Shown in pieces: positions 8,365-17,624 of a stretch of 21,643 nucleotides of DNA. Position 1 is the first letter of the stretch, and every line of letters begins with the position of its first letter. Location: positions 678,100-699,742 of the forward strand of contig BFEA01000629.1 in assembly GCA_003427395.1 (NCBI GenBank), written 5' to 3'. A program made the translations under genes and the position numbers. The notes beneath the pieces are model-generated. The model made no database searches and was not told where the DNA came from. It saw nothing but the letters and a program-made list of their open reading frames with translations. The stretch comes from Chara braunii. Lineage: Eukaryota; Streptophyta; Charophyceae; Charales; Characeae.

Positions 8365-10617
8365 GTATAACTATAACCACTGCTGCAATCACTTGCCATG
8401 TGGGCATTGGGTTGGCATCTATTATTTTGTTTGTTCTAAGTCCAGATGTGTGTGTGTGTGTGAGTGACTGTTCTCAATCCAGTTGATATGTTTTTTTATT
8501 TCAGGCAACCGTGTGAGCCTTTTGTTTGTTCTGGATCCAGGGCATGTGTTCTTGTCCGTTCTCAGTCCAGTTGTCTTGTTTTTTTGTTTCAGGTAGGCGT
8601 TCGAGTCTTTTGTTTTTTCTCCATTCGGATATATGGGTTTTCGTTAAACCTTATCCTCTAAGTCACTCAAGTCGATTTTGCTCTCATCCTAGACAGGCAT
8701 GTGAGTACTTTTGTGTATACGAGTCCAGACGCGGGACATGTTGTATATCTTAGCCAGTATCACATTGCACTGAGCCAGCTTGTTTTTTAGGTTGGTAGTG
8801 GATCCGATTTTGTACCAGGGCATTTTGTCGTTCCATACCCTGCTGTTGATTAAGTGTGGTTGGGCCTCCATCAGAGTTGAGTCCTAGGCGGCACGCTAGG
8901 GGCCTGGACCAGGGATTTTTCAAGTGGGATTTCATCTGGACCGCTGCTTTTTTTAGTAGACCGGACGGCCCACCGTTGACGCCAACTTGGATGGAGGAGA
9001 GGCCCTCCCGGTAGTTGGGAGGCGGAGTTCAACTCATTCATTACTGCCATGCTGCCCGACTGGGAGCGACGCGGCACTGGTTGAGATAGGATGAGCCCAG
9101 CGCTAGGGAAGTAGAGAAGCACTCTAGAGTTAGACCTGGGAGAAGAGGTGAGATAAGAGTCCACTAATCTGCCGAAATATCTTGGAGGTCTGCCGCCAGC
9201 TACAGTTGGCGTTGTTCCTCATGAGGTTGGAGGTGAGGTTGGGGAAGAGGTGAGGTTTGAGAAGAAGTGAGGTAGGAGTCCATTATTCCTGTAGTACGTT
9301 GAGAGGTGAGTTGAGGTTGGAGGAGTCCACCCACCTGGCTGCATATCCTGGAGGTCTGCCACCAGCCATAGCAGACCTTCTTCCTCATGACACGTGTCAT
9401 GTATCAGCGGCTCAAGGGCTATGTGTGTATGTGTGTGTGTGTATGTGTGTTTTTTAAACTCGAAATTCTCTCTCCCATTGCCTCCATGAATTATCACAAA
9501 CCATCCATGAAAACAAAAGAATAGAGATACACAGTATAGTAGAAGATGCATGGTTGGCCTCGTGTGTGTGGTTCACTCCAAGTGTGTGTGTGTGTCTGTG
9601 TGCGAGAGAGAGAGAGGGGGGGGAGGGGTTAGATGGGAGGCACAGCTATTGGCAAAATGCTCACTCTTTGAAGGAGGAACAATGAGAGCACTCTTTGAAG
9701 GAGGAATAGTGAGAGAAGAGAAAGCAAGCTGAAGATTTGTTGTTTGAAGGCGAGTTTGCATTTAGCAAGTATCTTGACAACACGTGCGCGCGATCCACTG
9801 CTGAGGGACATACTGCAAAGGACACGGACAAAAGTGTGATTGTAAGGTTATTCTCGCATCTCCTGCGGACTTGGGTCCAGCAGCATGAAAACATTTTGAA
9901 CTAGCATCTACACCCAGGGTCTGTGATTGAAGGAAATTAAGGACTTAGTGCGAAGACATTTTGAACTAGCAAACTGTGATCGCCAAACTGCTCTCTCATC
10001 TCTTGCTGACTTGTGTCCAACATTAAGAAGACATTTACGTGCACGTCTTGCAACTGCAGGAATTTGAGAACTTAGCAAGAGTAGAGTAGATACCCTACAC
10101 TCCTATAGCATGTGCATGGACGAACTTACACGTCAACTTTAGTCGGTAGCAAACCAGATCATTGTTGTTTCCTCAACCTCAACCGACATTCCTCCTTTCA
10201 GCAACATCTACAAAAGTTCGAGACCAATTCAACAAGCGTGCACACTACCAAGTGTCCATACCAGTTTCAAAATAAAGGTAGTGATTCCGTGAAGAGGAGG
10301 AGGAGAAGGAGGAGGAGGTGGAGATGTTGACACGAATGTTGCCCCTCTATATTCGCAAAAAATAGTTTCTCCAAGATCCCAGACAACGAGTGTCCCAGAC
10401 ATGAAATCCAACCGTCTGAGCCAACTCTCTCAAAATCGCACGACTGACTTTGTATTATATACCTTCGTATTTTGTGTACTCAATGTTTACCATTCAGTTG
10501 TTTGACTCCTTTTTTTTTTTTTTTTTTTTTTCCCCAATTTTTCACACAAGACGTTTTTTTTTTTCTTTTCTGAGTTTTCTTCAAGTACTTTTTTGTATCA
10601 AATTTTCTTTGATGCAG
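8365..10617. other. Large putative intron (2253 bp) with degenerate repeats
   Basis: Splicing ATAG|GTATAA to GATGCAG|TTGATT rebuilds an Ile-Val-Asp-Phe-Phe-His frame in phase. Contents: a TG microsatellite near 8449-8463; an element-like CTAGGCGGCA at about 8884 without a partner; direct repeats 9181-9224 and 9347-9390 (both with TGGAGGTCTGCC and a TTCCTCATGA end); TG/GA microsatellites at about 9421-9450 and 9579-9626; a perfect-length 27-bp tandem duplication at 9662-9688 and 9689-9715; diverged repeats around 9850-10080 sharing ACATTTTGAACTAGCA and a TCTC.CATCTC.TGC.GACTTG block; a GGAGGAG run near 10297-10320; and T-runs at 10510-10570. Confidence 0.5.
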
Positions 10618-10765
10618 TTGATTTTTTTCACTTTCGGAAGAACCATCTGGGACATTGGTGCAACAACAATGTAAGCCCAGAGATATATGAAGAGTTGAAA
10701 GTGGCGAACATGTCAATTTATTAACAACGCCTTAAGTGGTTTGCAGGCTACAAGAGGTCATTGAG
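10618..10765 (+). pseudogene. Putative transposase exon f: H-F-R-K-N-H block with a stop at the expected catalytic Glu
   Basis: The acceptor TTTCTTTGATGCAG (10617) and donor TTGAG|GTAAGC (10765/10766) frame an exon reading VDFFHFRKNHLGHWCNNN, then SPEIYEELKVANMSIY, a TAA at 10722-10724, then QRLKWFAGYKRSLR. In related KDZ proteins as I recall them, the corresponding run is N-T-E-I-x-E-Q followed by an aromatic-rich W..(K/R)..R stretch. The TAA falls exactly on the Glu of E-Q, the likely third catalytic acid. The residues on both sides of the stop fit the family, so the change looks recent. Confidence 0.6.
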
Positions 10766-10897
10766 GTAAGCAAAGCAATCATGTTGTTTTTTTTCTTTTT
10801 GTGTAATTTTAGTTTTCTGGTACATTTTGTCATTTTGCTCCTTCCTTTTTGGAACAACCTGCAAAATCACACATTTTTTTTTTTTTTTTTTCAACAG

Positions 10898-10942
10898 AGG
10901 AGGGATCGAATTGACAACTCCTGGATGAATAACGACGTATGA
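10898..10942 (+). pseudogene. Possible last exon fragment of the transposase
   Basis: A T-rich tract ends in CAACAG at 10897, with a second AG at 10899. Using the second AG keeps phase with exon f and reads LRRDRIDNSWMNNDV, then TGA at 10940-10942. Using the first gives a stop after about ten codons. The fragment is too short to recognise by itself. Confidence 0.28.
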
Positions 10943-11478
10943 AGATCAGTTGAAACTGTACACGACGACAAAAATTTTATATTGTTTAGATACACTGGTC
11001 TCTAACTTGTTCCTCTCAGCTATGTTCATGACAACAACTTCTAAAACCCTAAACCCTAGGACCTGTGAGCTCCCTGATTTAGACTCTCTACAACCGTTTA
11101 TGCTTCTGGATTTGCAGTTCGTTACATGTATCAGTGTTAATATCATGACGGGAGATCGTGTGAACTATATAGTTGAAGAAAATTTATGGAGGAGCTGATG
11201 GACCGGAGGTATAGACATGATTTGGGGATTCGGCAGCATTTCTTACTTGAGTCTAGAGGGCTCTTTGACTGACATGCATTCGTTCTGTCTATATGTGAGA
11301 TCGTTGGGTTCCTTGTTTTATTTTCGTTGTTCATCCAATAGTGTCAGTCGAGTCTATGCAGTCGTTTGAACATAGTTGCATGCTCCGCTGCAGGTGTTGC
11401 AACTGCTGTTACCACCCTCGCTGACCATAAACTATATATATGTCTTTTTGACGTCCTGAGTTGAAACACCTTTCAGGC
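10943..11478. other. Intergenic DNA, no gene recognised
   Basis: Short frames occur on both strands (for example 10950-11198 plus) but carry no recognisable motif. The only notable item is the telomere-like motif at 11042-11058. Confidence 0.4.
11042..11058 (-). repeat. Short plant-type telomere motif (telo-box)
   Basis: CTAAAACCCTAAACCCTAG spans two CCCTAAA-type units, i.e. TTTAGGG on the minus strand. AAACCCTA is also a known plant promoter element (telo-box). Two units are too few to show a former chromosome end. Confidence 0.5.
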
Positions 11479-11540
11479 CTCTCTCTCTCTCTCTTGCTCT
11501 CTCTCTCTCTCCCTCTCCCTCTCCCTCTCTCTCTCTCTCC
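11479..11540. repeat. CT-rich microsatellite
   Basis: A (CT)n tract of about 62 bp with CCCTCT interruptions. Confidence 0.95.
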
Positions 11541-11904
11541 ATCGATCTATCTACAGACATGACTCCACAAGGCTATGGGACTATAACCATTGTTTTTCAA
11601 CTGAGTGTGTTAGCCTGATGTTTATAGTACTTTATATTTGTTTCTGACTGTTTCTGAAATTGCGTTGTAGTAGGTGTATGAACAGAATACGCTTTAACTT
11701 CATCTTATCAATTATTTGTCAAATTGATCATGAGAAAAAAATAAGCACAGATGCTGAGAAGATCTCAAATCGAGTTGCTCAATACACACAAAGAAAGTTG
11801 CAGTGAGTTTTCCAACCCAAGTAAACTTCACACTGCTGGAGGACAACGACTTTCTCTTCAAGATGTATACTCAACTTTAAATGCAGGCTCTGCATTTCAA
11901 ACCA

Positions 11905-12228
<324 letters not shown>

Positions 12229-12566
12229 GGTTGTTTCAGTTGTGAAGTAGGACTATTTTTAGCTTTGTTCGGAGGGAGATTGAACGCAACCATAGCCAGG
12301 TGGTTTTGTGAGTCTACCAAGTGGGTATGTTCCCTCTCGATTACACTTGATGCTGTGTAATCAGGGCAGTTGGACGCCCCTGTAGACAGAAAAATTATCT
12401 TTCACATGAAGTACCCAAGTGGGTATGTACAATTTTAATTTTCACGCAAGATTTCAATCAAGCGTGATGTGCACAAAGAGAGTTGCAATTGTATGAAGTT
12501 TTGCTCTATCATTATACATTCCTGTTCTCGAGCCAAAGTTTTGTCAACGATTGTTTTTCCTAAATA
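12229..12566. other. No gene recognised; short direct repeat
   Basis: CCAAGTGGGTATGT occurs near 12318-12331 and again near 12416-12429. No other structure was seen. Confidence 0.4.
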
Positions 12567-12655
12567 AATTTGGATCATTTCTCGATTTATGAGTGTCATC
12601 CTTGCGCAGGGGGCCATGCTAATCTTCTCTGTATCGTAGTTCTCAGCATAGGACG
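12567..12655 (-). ncRNA. U6: U6 snRNA pseudogene, minus strand
   Basis: On the minus strand the 3' two-thirds follow plant U6 closely: CGATACAGAGAAGATTAGCA (ACAGAGA box and AGC triad intact), then TGGCCCCCTGCGCAAGGATG, then ACACTCATAAATCGAGAAAT and a close match to the plant 3' end GATCCAAATTT. There is one extra C in the CCCC run and a few substitutions. The 5' hairpin is degenerate (GTCCTATGCTGAGAAC in place of a TTCG-capped stem). No U6-type TATA or upstream element was seen, and the T-tract is interrupted. It is most likely a retrotransposed or decayed copy. Confidence 0.82.
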
Positions 12656-13821
12656 CTTACCTGTATAGTCAATCCCCGGTGTCCCAGGCAATCAATGCTG
12701 GCAGGAGTACACAAAATAACTTTTGATTTCAAGTGTGTTATGGGATGCTCGAGTCCGATGGGCAGTCAATTCCCTCGTCGGAGGGCAATTAATGTTGCTT
12801 GCCATCTGATTCAACAATCTGCATGTTCGGATAACCATCATAATGTTCAGGGACGCTGGACCCGATTTCCAGCAGGTGTCGCTCCCCACCAATAGATGGA
12901 GTCTCCCTGGCAGTGCTAGCGATGTCTACTTTTACCAGCACCCCTAGCACCACCTCGGGTGTTTCTGGCAAAAAAAAAATAAAAAAATCTCTTTATTGTT
13001 CCAATTTTGACAGATGGACCGCATCAGCGATTGTTATACTTTGCCTTTTGTTTTTTTTCCCACTTTTAACCTGTGTGTTCATCAGTGAGATTGATCGGTT
13101 GTTGCATTGCTCCACAAGTGGGTTCTTCTCTTGGAAGACTATTGATTGTTTTTTATGTGCTTTCACTTCAATCCTGTGTCGCATAATGTAGAATGTATGC
13201 CTTCCTCACTTGGGTGCTCTGTCGCTCAGACTTCCCTGACTTGCTTCAATCCAGTGTTAGCTACACCACAATTATTTTCGCCCTTAGAAACAACACATCC
13301 TTGGTTCAAAATGAGACTCTCTGGGAACAATACTTGTTCTGGGTTCAACATCCCCACATGCTCGGGGATATTTTCAGTGGATTCAAACCATTCCTAGCAT
13401 ACAGAATCTAGCTTGGGCACTGGAAAAGGGAAAAAACACATCACAATGTAACGTAAGCACTGCAAAAGGGAAGAGATACATGAACCCCTAGCACCCCCAG
13501 CATATCTTTTTTTTTTTTTTTAAGTTCAGGGTGTAGTAGAGGGTGGTAACCAGGCCTCAGGAGGACCCAGGGTACTCTTTCATTGGGAGACCAGACGGAT
13601 TGCAAGGATCGTAGGGGAGTCTTCTCTCAAAGTGGCACCATCTACGAATCCCCCTAGGCGACTGCCATCTGCGGACGAGTCCGAGGTTGCAGCCGAGGCC
13701 GCGACCTCGCAGACGTGTTCGCACGGCCGCGTGACGATCAGTGGGGAGGCGGGTTGGGGGTTCAGGAAGTGCGATGGGGTTGTGCAACCCCAGCCCCACC
13801 CCCTTACAGAAACAAAAATGA
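12656..13821. other. Intergenic DNA, no gene recognised
   Basis: Short overlapping frames occur on both strands without known motifs. A 72-codon plus frame at 13193-13411 ends with a fairly protein-like stretch (NETLWEQYLFWVQHPHML) but has no supporting context. GCACTGSAAAAGGGAA repeats at about 13418 and 13459. From about 13540 the sequence becomes GC-rich (CCGAGGCCGCGACC-like blocks). Confidence 0.3.
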
Positions 13822-13898
13822 TTTTTTTTTTTTTGGGGGGGGGGGGTAGTTTCACAGTGNTTGAAGGNTTAAAAAAAAAAAAAAAAAAACGCGTTTTT
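13822..13898. repeat. Adjacent homopolymers with ambiguous bases
   Basis: T13 (13822-13834) runs directly into G12 (13835-13846). N occurs at 13859 and 13868, followed by an A-run and then T8. The exact lengths are probably unreliable in the assembly. Confidence 0.9.
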
Positions 13899-13908
13899 TT
13901 TTCTTCCG

Positions 13909-13970
13909 TTGATTGATTGATTGATTGGTGGGGGTGGGGTCGCCCCCCCACCCCCCACTCGCACACACAC
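13909..13970. repeat. (GATT)n plus a G-rich/C-rich inverted repeat
   Basis: GATTGATTGATTGATTGG is followed by GTGGGGGTGGGG-TCG-CCCCCCCACCCCCCAC, arms that can pair as a hairpin. A CA microsatellite follows (13962-13974). The G runs could also form a quadruplex. Confidence 0.75.
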
Positions 13971-14048
13971 ACATACCAATAGTAACGTAAATGTATATTT
14001 TCATGTTCTAGCCGAAGATTCATTTCATTTTCCTGTTTTTTTCTCGAT

Positions 14049-14089
14049 GATTGATTGATTAATTGATTGATTGATTGATTGATTGATTG
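14049..14089. repeat. (TTGA)n microsatellite abutting the right satellite array
   Basis: About ten TTGA/GATT units with one TTAA variant end exactly where satellite B begins (GTGTGTTTCGGT at 14089). Confidence 0.92.
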
Positions 14090-14536
14090 TGTGTTTCGGT
14101 AACGAAATACCGAATCTTAGGAGGATATAACATAAGGATTTAATTTCATGAAAATCCCGAAGTGCGTTTCGCTAGCGAAACACCGAATCCTAGGGGGATA
14201 TGACATTGAAATATAGCAAAGTGAATCCCAAAAATCCCGAAGTGTGTTCCGTTAACGAAACACGGAATCTTAGGGAGATATGACATCGGAATAGAACTAA
14301 GTAAATCCTGAAAACCCTGAAGTGTGTTTCGGTAACGAAACACCGAATTTGTGGGGGGTCTAATTGTGGGATAGAACTAAGGAAACCCCGAAAATCCCGA
14401 AGTGTGTTTCGGTAATAAACACCGAATCTCAAGAGGATATAACATTAGGATTTAACTAAGTATATCACGAAAATCCAGAAGTGTGTTTCGCTAGCGAAAC
14501 ACCGAATCCTAGGGGGATATGACATTTAAATTTAAC
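14089..14536 (-). repeat. Satellite B, right array part 1, inverted
   Basis: These are the same 80-bp monomers as 471-2738, on the minus strand. The dyad appears as GTTTCGGTAACGAAA and as the perfect palindromes GTTTCGCTAGCGAAAC and GTTAACGAAAC. The A-type block GGGGGGTCTAATTGTGGGAT lies at about 14353. Confidence 0.93.
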
Positions 14537-14639
14537 CTAGGTGGCATGGGTTATCTGGACGGATAACCCAGTCGGATTATCTGACCAGATGATCGGGGGT
14601 AGGATCATCCGAAAATCCGAATGATAAAAAAAAAGGCCT

Positions 14640-14670
<31 letters not shown>

Positions 14671-15076
14671 TTACGCATGCAAAATACAATAGAACTACGT
14701 TCCTATTTCATGAAAAGCTTGATAGGGCGTGGAAGGGTTCAAAGGGGATCAGAAAGGGAATAAAGGGGTTTAAAGGGGCGATGCTTAATTCATTTTATAA
14801 TTTTTTATCTAAATATTATTTTCTTGTTCGGTTTTATTTTTTATCTTCATATCTGTTGAGTAATCAAAGATGGCCTCAAACCAAAAGTTGTTCATATCAT
14901 TGATATGAAAAAAAATAAATTTTCCCATTTTTTTTTTAATTTGTTTTTTTTTTGGTAAAAAAAAAATATTTTGCGCAGGGCTGGATTTTTCATATCCGGA
15001 ATTAATCCGGAAATTTCATCCGGATTGAAAAATCCGTATAGAAGTGGTCTGCCGGATATACGGATTTGCTACTTAG
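14537..15076. mobile_element. hAT-like MITE, 540 bp, inside satellite B
   Basis: It is flanked by a perfect 8-bp target duplication, AATTTAAC (14529-14536 and 15077-15084). Termini are CTAGGTGGCA and, on the minus strand, CTAAGTAGCA (8/10). The subterminal DNA is rich in GGATTATC/GGATAAC and ATCCGGAT motifs in both orientations. The centre has A-runs and AAAGGGG-type purine repeats. It has no coding frame. The same short-TIR, 8-bp-TSD architecture is shared with the elements at 2739 and 5952. Confidence 0.82.
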
Positions 15077-15084
15077 AATTTAAC

Positions 15085-16300
15085 AAAGTGAATCCCCAAA
15101 ATCCCAAAGTGTGTTTCGTTAACGAAACACCGAATGTTAAGGGGATATGACATCGGAATACAACTAAGTAAATCGCGAAACCCCCCAAGTGTGTTCCGGT
15201 AACGAAACACCGAATTTGTGGGGGGTCTAATAGTGGGATAGAACTAAGGAAACCCCGAAAATCCCGAAGTATGTTTCGGTAATGAAACACCGAATCGCAG
15301 AGGGATATAACATTAGGATTTAACTAAGTGAATCCCGAAAATCCCGAAATGCGTTTCGCTAGCGAAACACAAAATCTTAGGGGTATATAACATTGAAATT
15401 TAACAACGTGAATCCCAAAAATCCCGAAGTGTATTTCGGTAACGAAACACCGAATCTTATGGGGATATAACACCGAAATACAACTAAGTAAATCCCGAAA
15501 ACCCTGAAGTGTGTTTCGGTACCGAAACACTGAATTTGTGGGGGGTCTAGCAGTGAGATACAGTTAAGGAAACCCTGAAAATCCCGAAGTGTGTTTCGTT
15601 AACGAAACACCGAATCTCAAAGGGATATAACATAAGGATTTAACTAAGTGAATCTCGAAAATCCCGAAGTGTGTTTCGCTAGCGAAACACTGAATCTTAG
15701 GGGGATATAACATTGGAATTTAAGAAAGCGAATCCCGAAAATCCCAAAGTGTGTTTTGGTAACGAAACACCGAATCTTAGGGGGATATAATATCGGAAAA
15801 AAAACAAAGTAAATCCCGGAAACCCCGAAGTGTGTTTCGGTAACGAAACACTGAATTTGTGGATATAACATTTGGGTTTCGTTAACGAAACACCGAATCT
15901 TAGGGGGATATAACATTAGGATTTAACTAAGTGAATCCCAAAAATCCTGAAAGGCGTTTCGCTGGCGAAACATCGAATCTTAGGAGGATATAACATTGAA
16001 ATTTAACAAAGTGAATTCCGAAAATCCCGAAGTGTGTTTCGGTAACGAAACACCGAATCTTAGGGGGATATAACATCGGAATAAAACTAAGTAAATCCTG
16101 AAAACCCCGAAGTGTGTTTCGGTAACGAAACACCGAATTTGTAGGGGTTCTAACAGTGGGATACATCTAAGGAAACCCCGAAAATCCCGAAGTGTATTTT
16201 AGTGACGAAATACCGAATCTCGAGGGGATATAACATTAGGATTTAACTAAGTGAATCTCGAAAATCCCGAGGTGCGTCTCGCTAGCGAAATACCGAGTGG
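15085..16300 (-). repeat. Satellite B, right array part 2, inverted
   Basis: The minus-strand tetramer organisation continues: A-type GGGGGGTCTA blocks lie at about 15221 and 15540 (319 bp apart), then a shortened unit near 15853 where GAATTTGTGGATATAAC joins parts of two monomers, and another A-type at about 16142. Dyads include GTTTCGCTAGCGAAAC and GTTTCGGTACCGAAAC, both perfect palindromes. Confidence 0.93.
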
Positions 16301-17624
16301 TGACGATTGTGCTAAGCGGTGTCGATTGTGTTGTTGGATATAATTTCGAGAAATAGGTAAGTAAAATCGCGAAATCCTGAAGTGTGATTTCGGTAGTAAA
16401 ATCCCGAACGAACATGCAGATATAACTTCGATAAATGACTAAGTCAAATCTCGAAATCCCGAAGTACAATTTCGGTAGCGAAATCCCGAACGTACTTTTG
16501 GACATAATTTTGAGAAATGACTAATTCAAATCCCGAAATCCTGAAGTGCGGTTTCGGTAGCGAAATCCCGAACGTATGTTCGGATATAATTTTGAGAAAC
16601 GACTAAGTAAAATCCCGAAATCCCGAAGTACGATTTCGGTAGCGAAATCCCGAACGCACGTGCGGATATAACTTCAAGAAATGACTAAGTAAAATCATGA
16701 AATCCCGAAGTGTGATTTCAATAGCGAAATCCCGAACGTACGACTGGATATAATTTCCAGAAATGACTAAGTAAAATCTCAAAATCCTGAAGTGTGATTT
16801 CGGTGGCGAAATCCCTAATGTACGTTCAGATAAAATTTTTCGAGAAACGACAGAGTAAAATTTCGAAATCCCGAAGTGCGATTTCGGTAGCGAAATCCCG
16901 AATGCACGTGCGAATATAACTTCGAGAAACAACTAAGTAAATACCAAAATCCTGAAGTGTGATTTTGGTAGCAATTCCGACGCACGTGCGGATATAACTT
17001 CAAGAAATGACTAAGTGAAATCACGAAGTGCGATTTCGGTAGCGAAATCCCGAACGTATATTCGGATATAATTTCGAGAAACGACTTAGTAAAATCCCGA
17101 AATCCCGAAGTGCGATTTCGGTAGCAAAATCCCGAACGCACGTGCGGTTATAACTTCGAGAAATGACGAAGTGAAATCCTGAAATGCTGAAGTGCGATTT
17201 CGGTAGCGAAATCCTGAACGTACGCCTGGATATAATTTCGAGAAATGACTAAGTGAAATCCCGAAATCCCGATGTGCGATTTCGGTAGCGAAATCCCGAA
17301 ATCCCGAAATCCTGACCAAGTAAAATCCCGAAATCCCAAAGTGTGGTTTCGGTAGCGAAATCCCGAATGTACGTTAGGATATAATTTTTTGAGAAACGAC
17401 TAAGTGAAATCTCGAAATCCCGAAGTGCGATTTCGATAGCGAAATTCCGAATGTACGTTCATATATAATTTTTCGAGAAACGGCTAAGTAAAACCCCGAA
17501 ATCCTGAAGTGTGATTTCGGTAGCGAAATCCCGAATGCACGTGCGAATATAATTTTGAGAAATGGCTTAGTAAAAGACCAAAATCCCGAAGTGTGATTTT
17601 AGTAGCGAAATCCCAAACGCACGT
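16300..17624 (-). repeat. Satellite C: diverged subfamily of satellite B, about 82-bp period
   Basis: About 16 monomers carry the core CCCGAAGTGYGATTTCGGTA, GCGAAATCCCGAAC and then GGATATAAYTTCGAGAAA and ACTAAGTAAAATCCCG. The shared order CCCGAAGTG / dyad / CCGAA / GGATATAA / ACTAAGT / AATCCCGAAA shows common descent with satellite B. The dyad is ATTTCG-GTAG-CGAAAT here, against GTTTCG-NNNN-CGAAAC in B. A second palindrome alternates between CGAACGTACGTTCG-like and CGCACGTGCG-like versions. A partial deletion lies near 17297-17320. Confidence 0.92.

Larger units (their letters stand above)
4283..10942 (+). pseudogene. Decayed, intron-containing KDZ-type (Kyakuja-Dileera-Zisupton) transposase gene
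   Basis: At least seven exon-like pieces are joined by plausible GT-AG introns. Motifs occur in the order I know for this transposase group: a Cys cluster (CKNELCGRFC ... RHEWCKNHLP), then KTRGTVHCFWSC, ESCT-VYHYLL, FIGYDDMCHLLRF, VDFFHFRKNHLGHWC, and PEIYEELK followed by Q-RLKWFAGYKR. The GYDD acidic residues fit the second catalytic position of an RNase H-like DDE transposase (family knowledge). Several introns preserve phase exactly, for example 8365-10617, which restores V-D-F-F-H. The gene is broken by in-frame stops at 5538 (TGA), 5811 (TAA), 7823 (TAG) and 10722 (TAA), and by a frameshift near 4440. Ends and terminal repeats of the transposon were not found. The KDZ label rests on motif memory only; a related domesticated or decayed DDE gene is the main alternative. 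Confidence 0.62.

Noticed and set aside
8884-8910. Another hAT-like element starting CTAGGCGGCA
   Set aside because: No complementary terminus or target duplication could be found downstream.
11042-11058. Interstitial telomere or former chromosome end
   Set aside because: Only about two units; this short a match is expected by chance or as a promoter telo-box.
14146-17339. Minus-strand frames of 63-109 codons in the right arrays
   Set aside because: Same satellite-derived peptides as on the left, read from the inverted copies.
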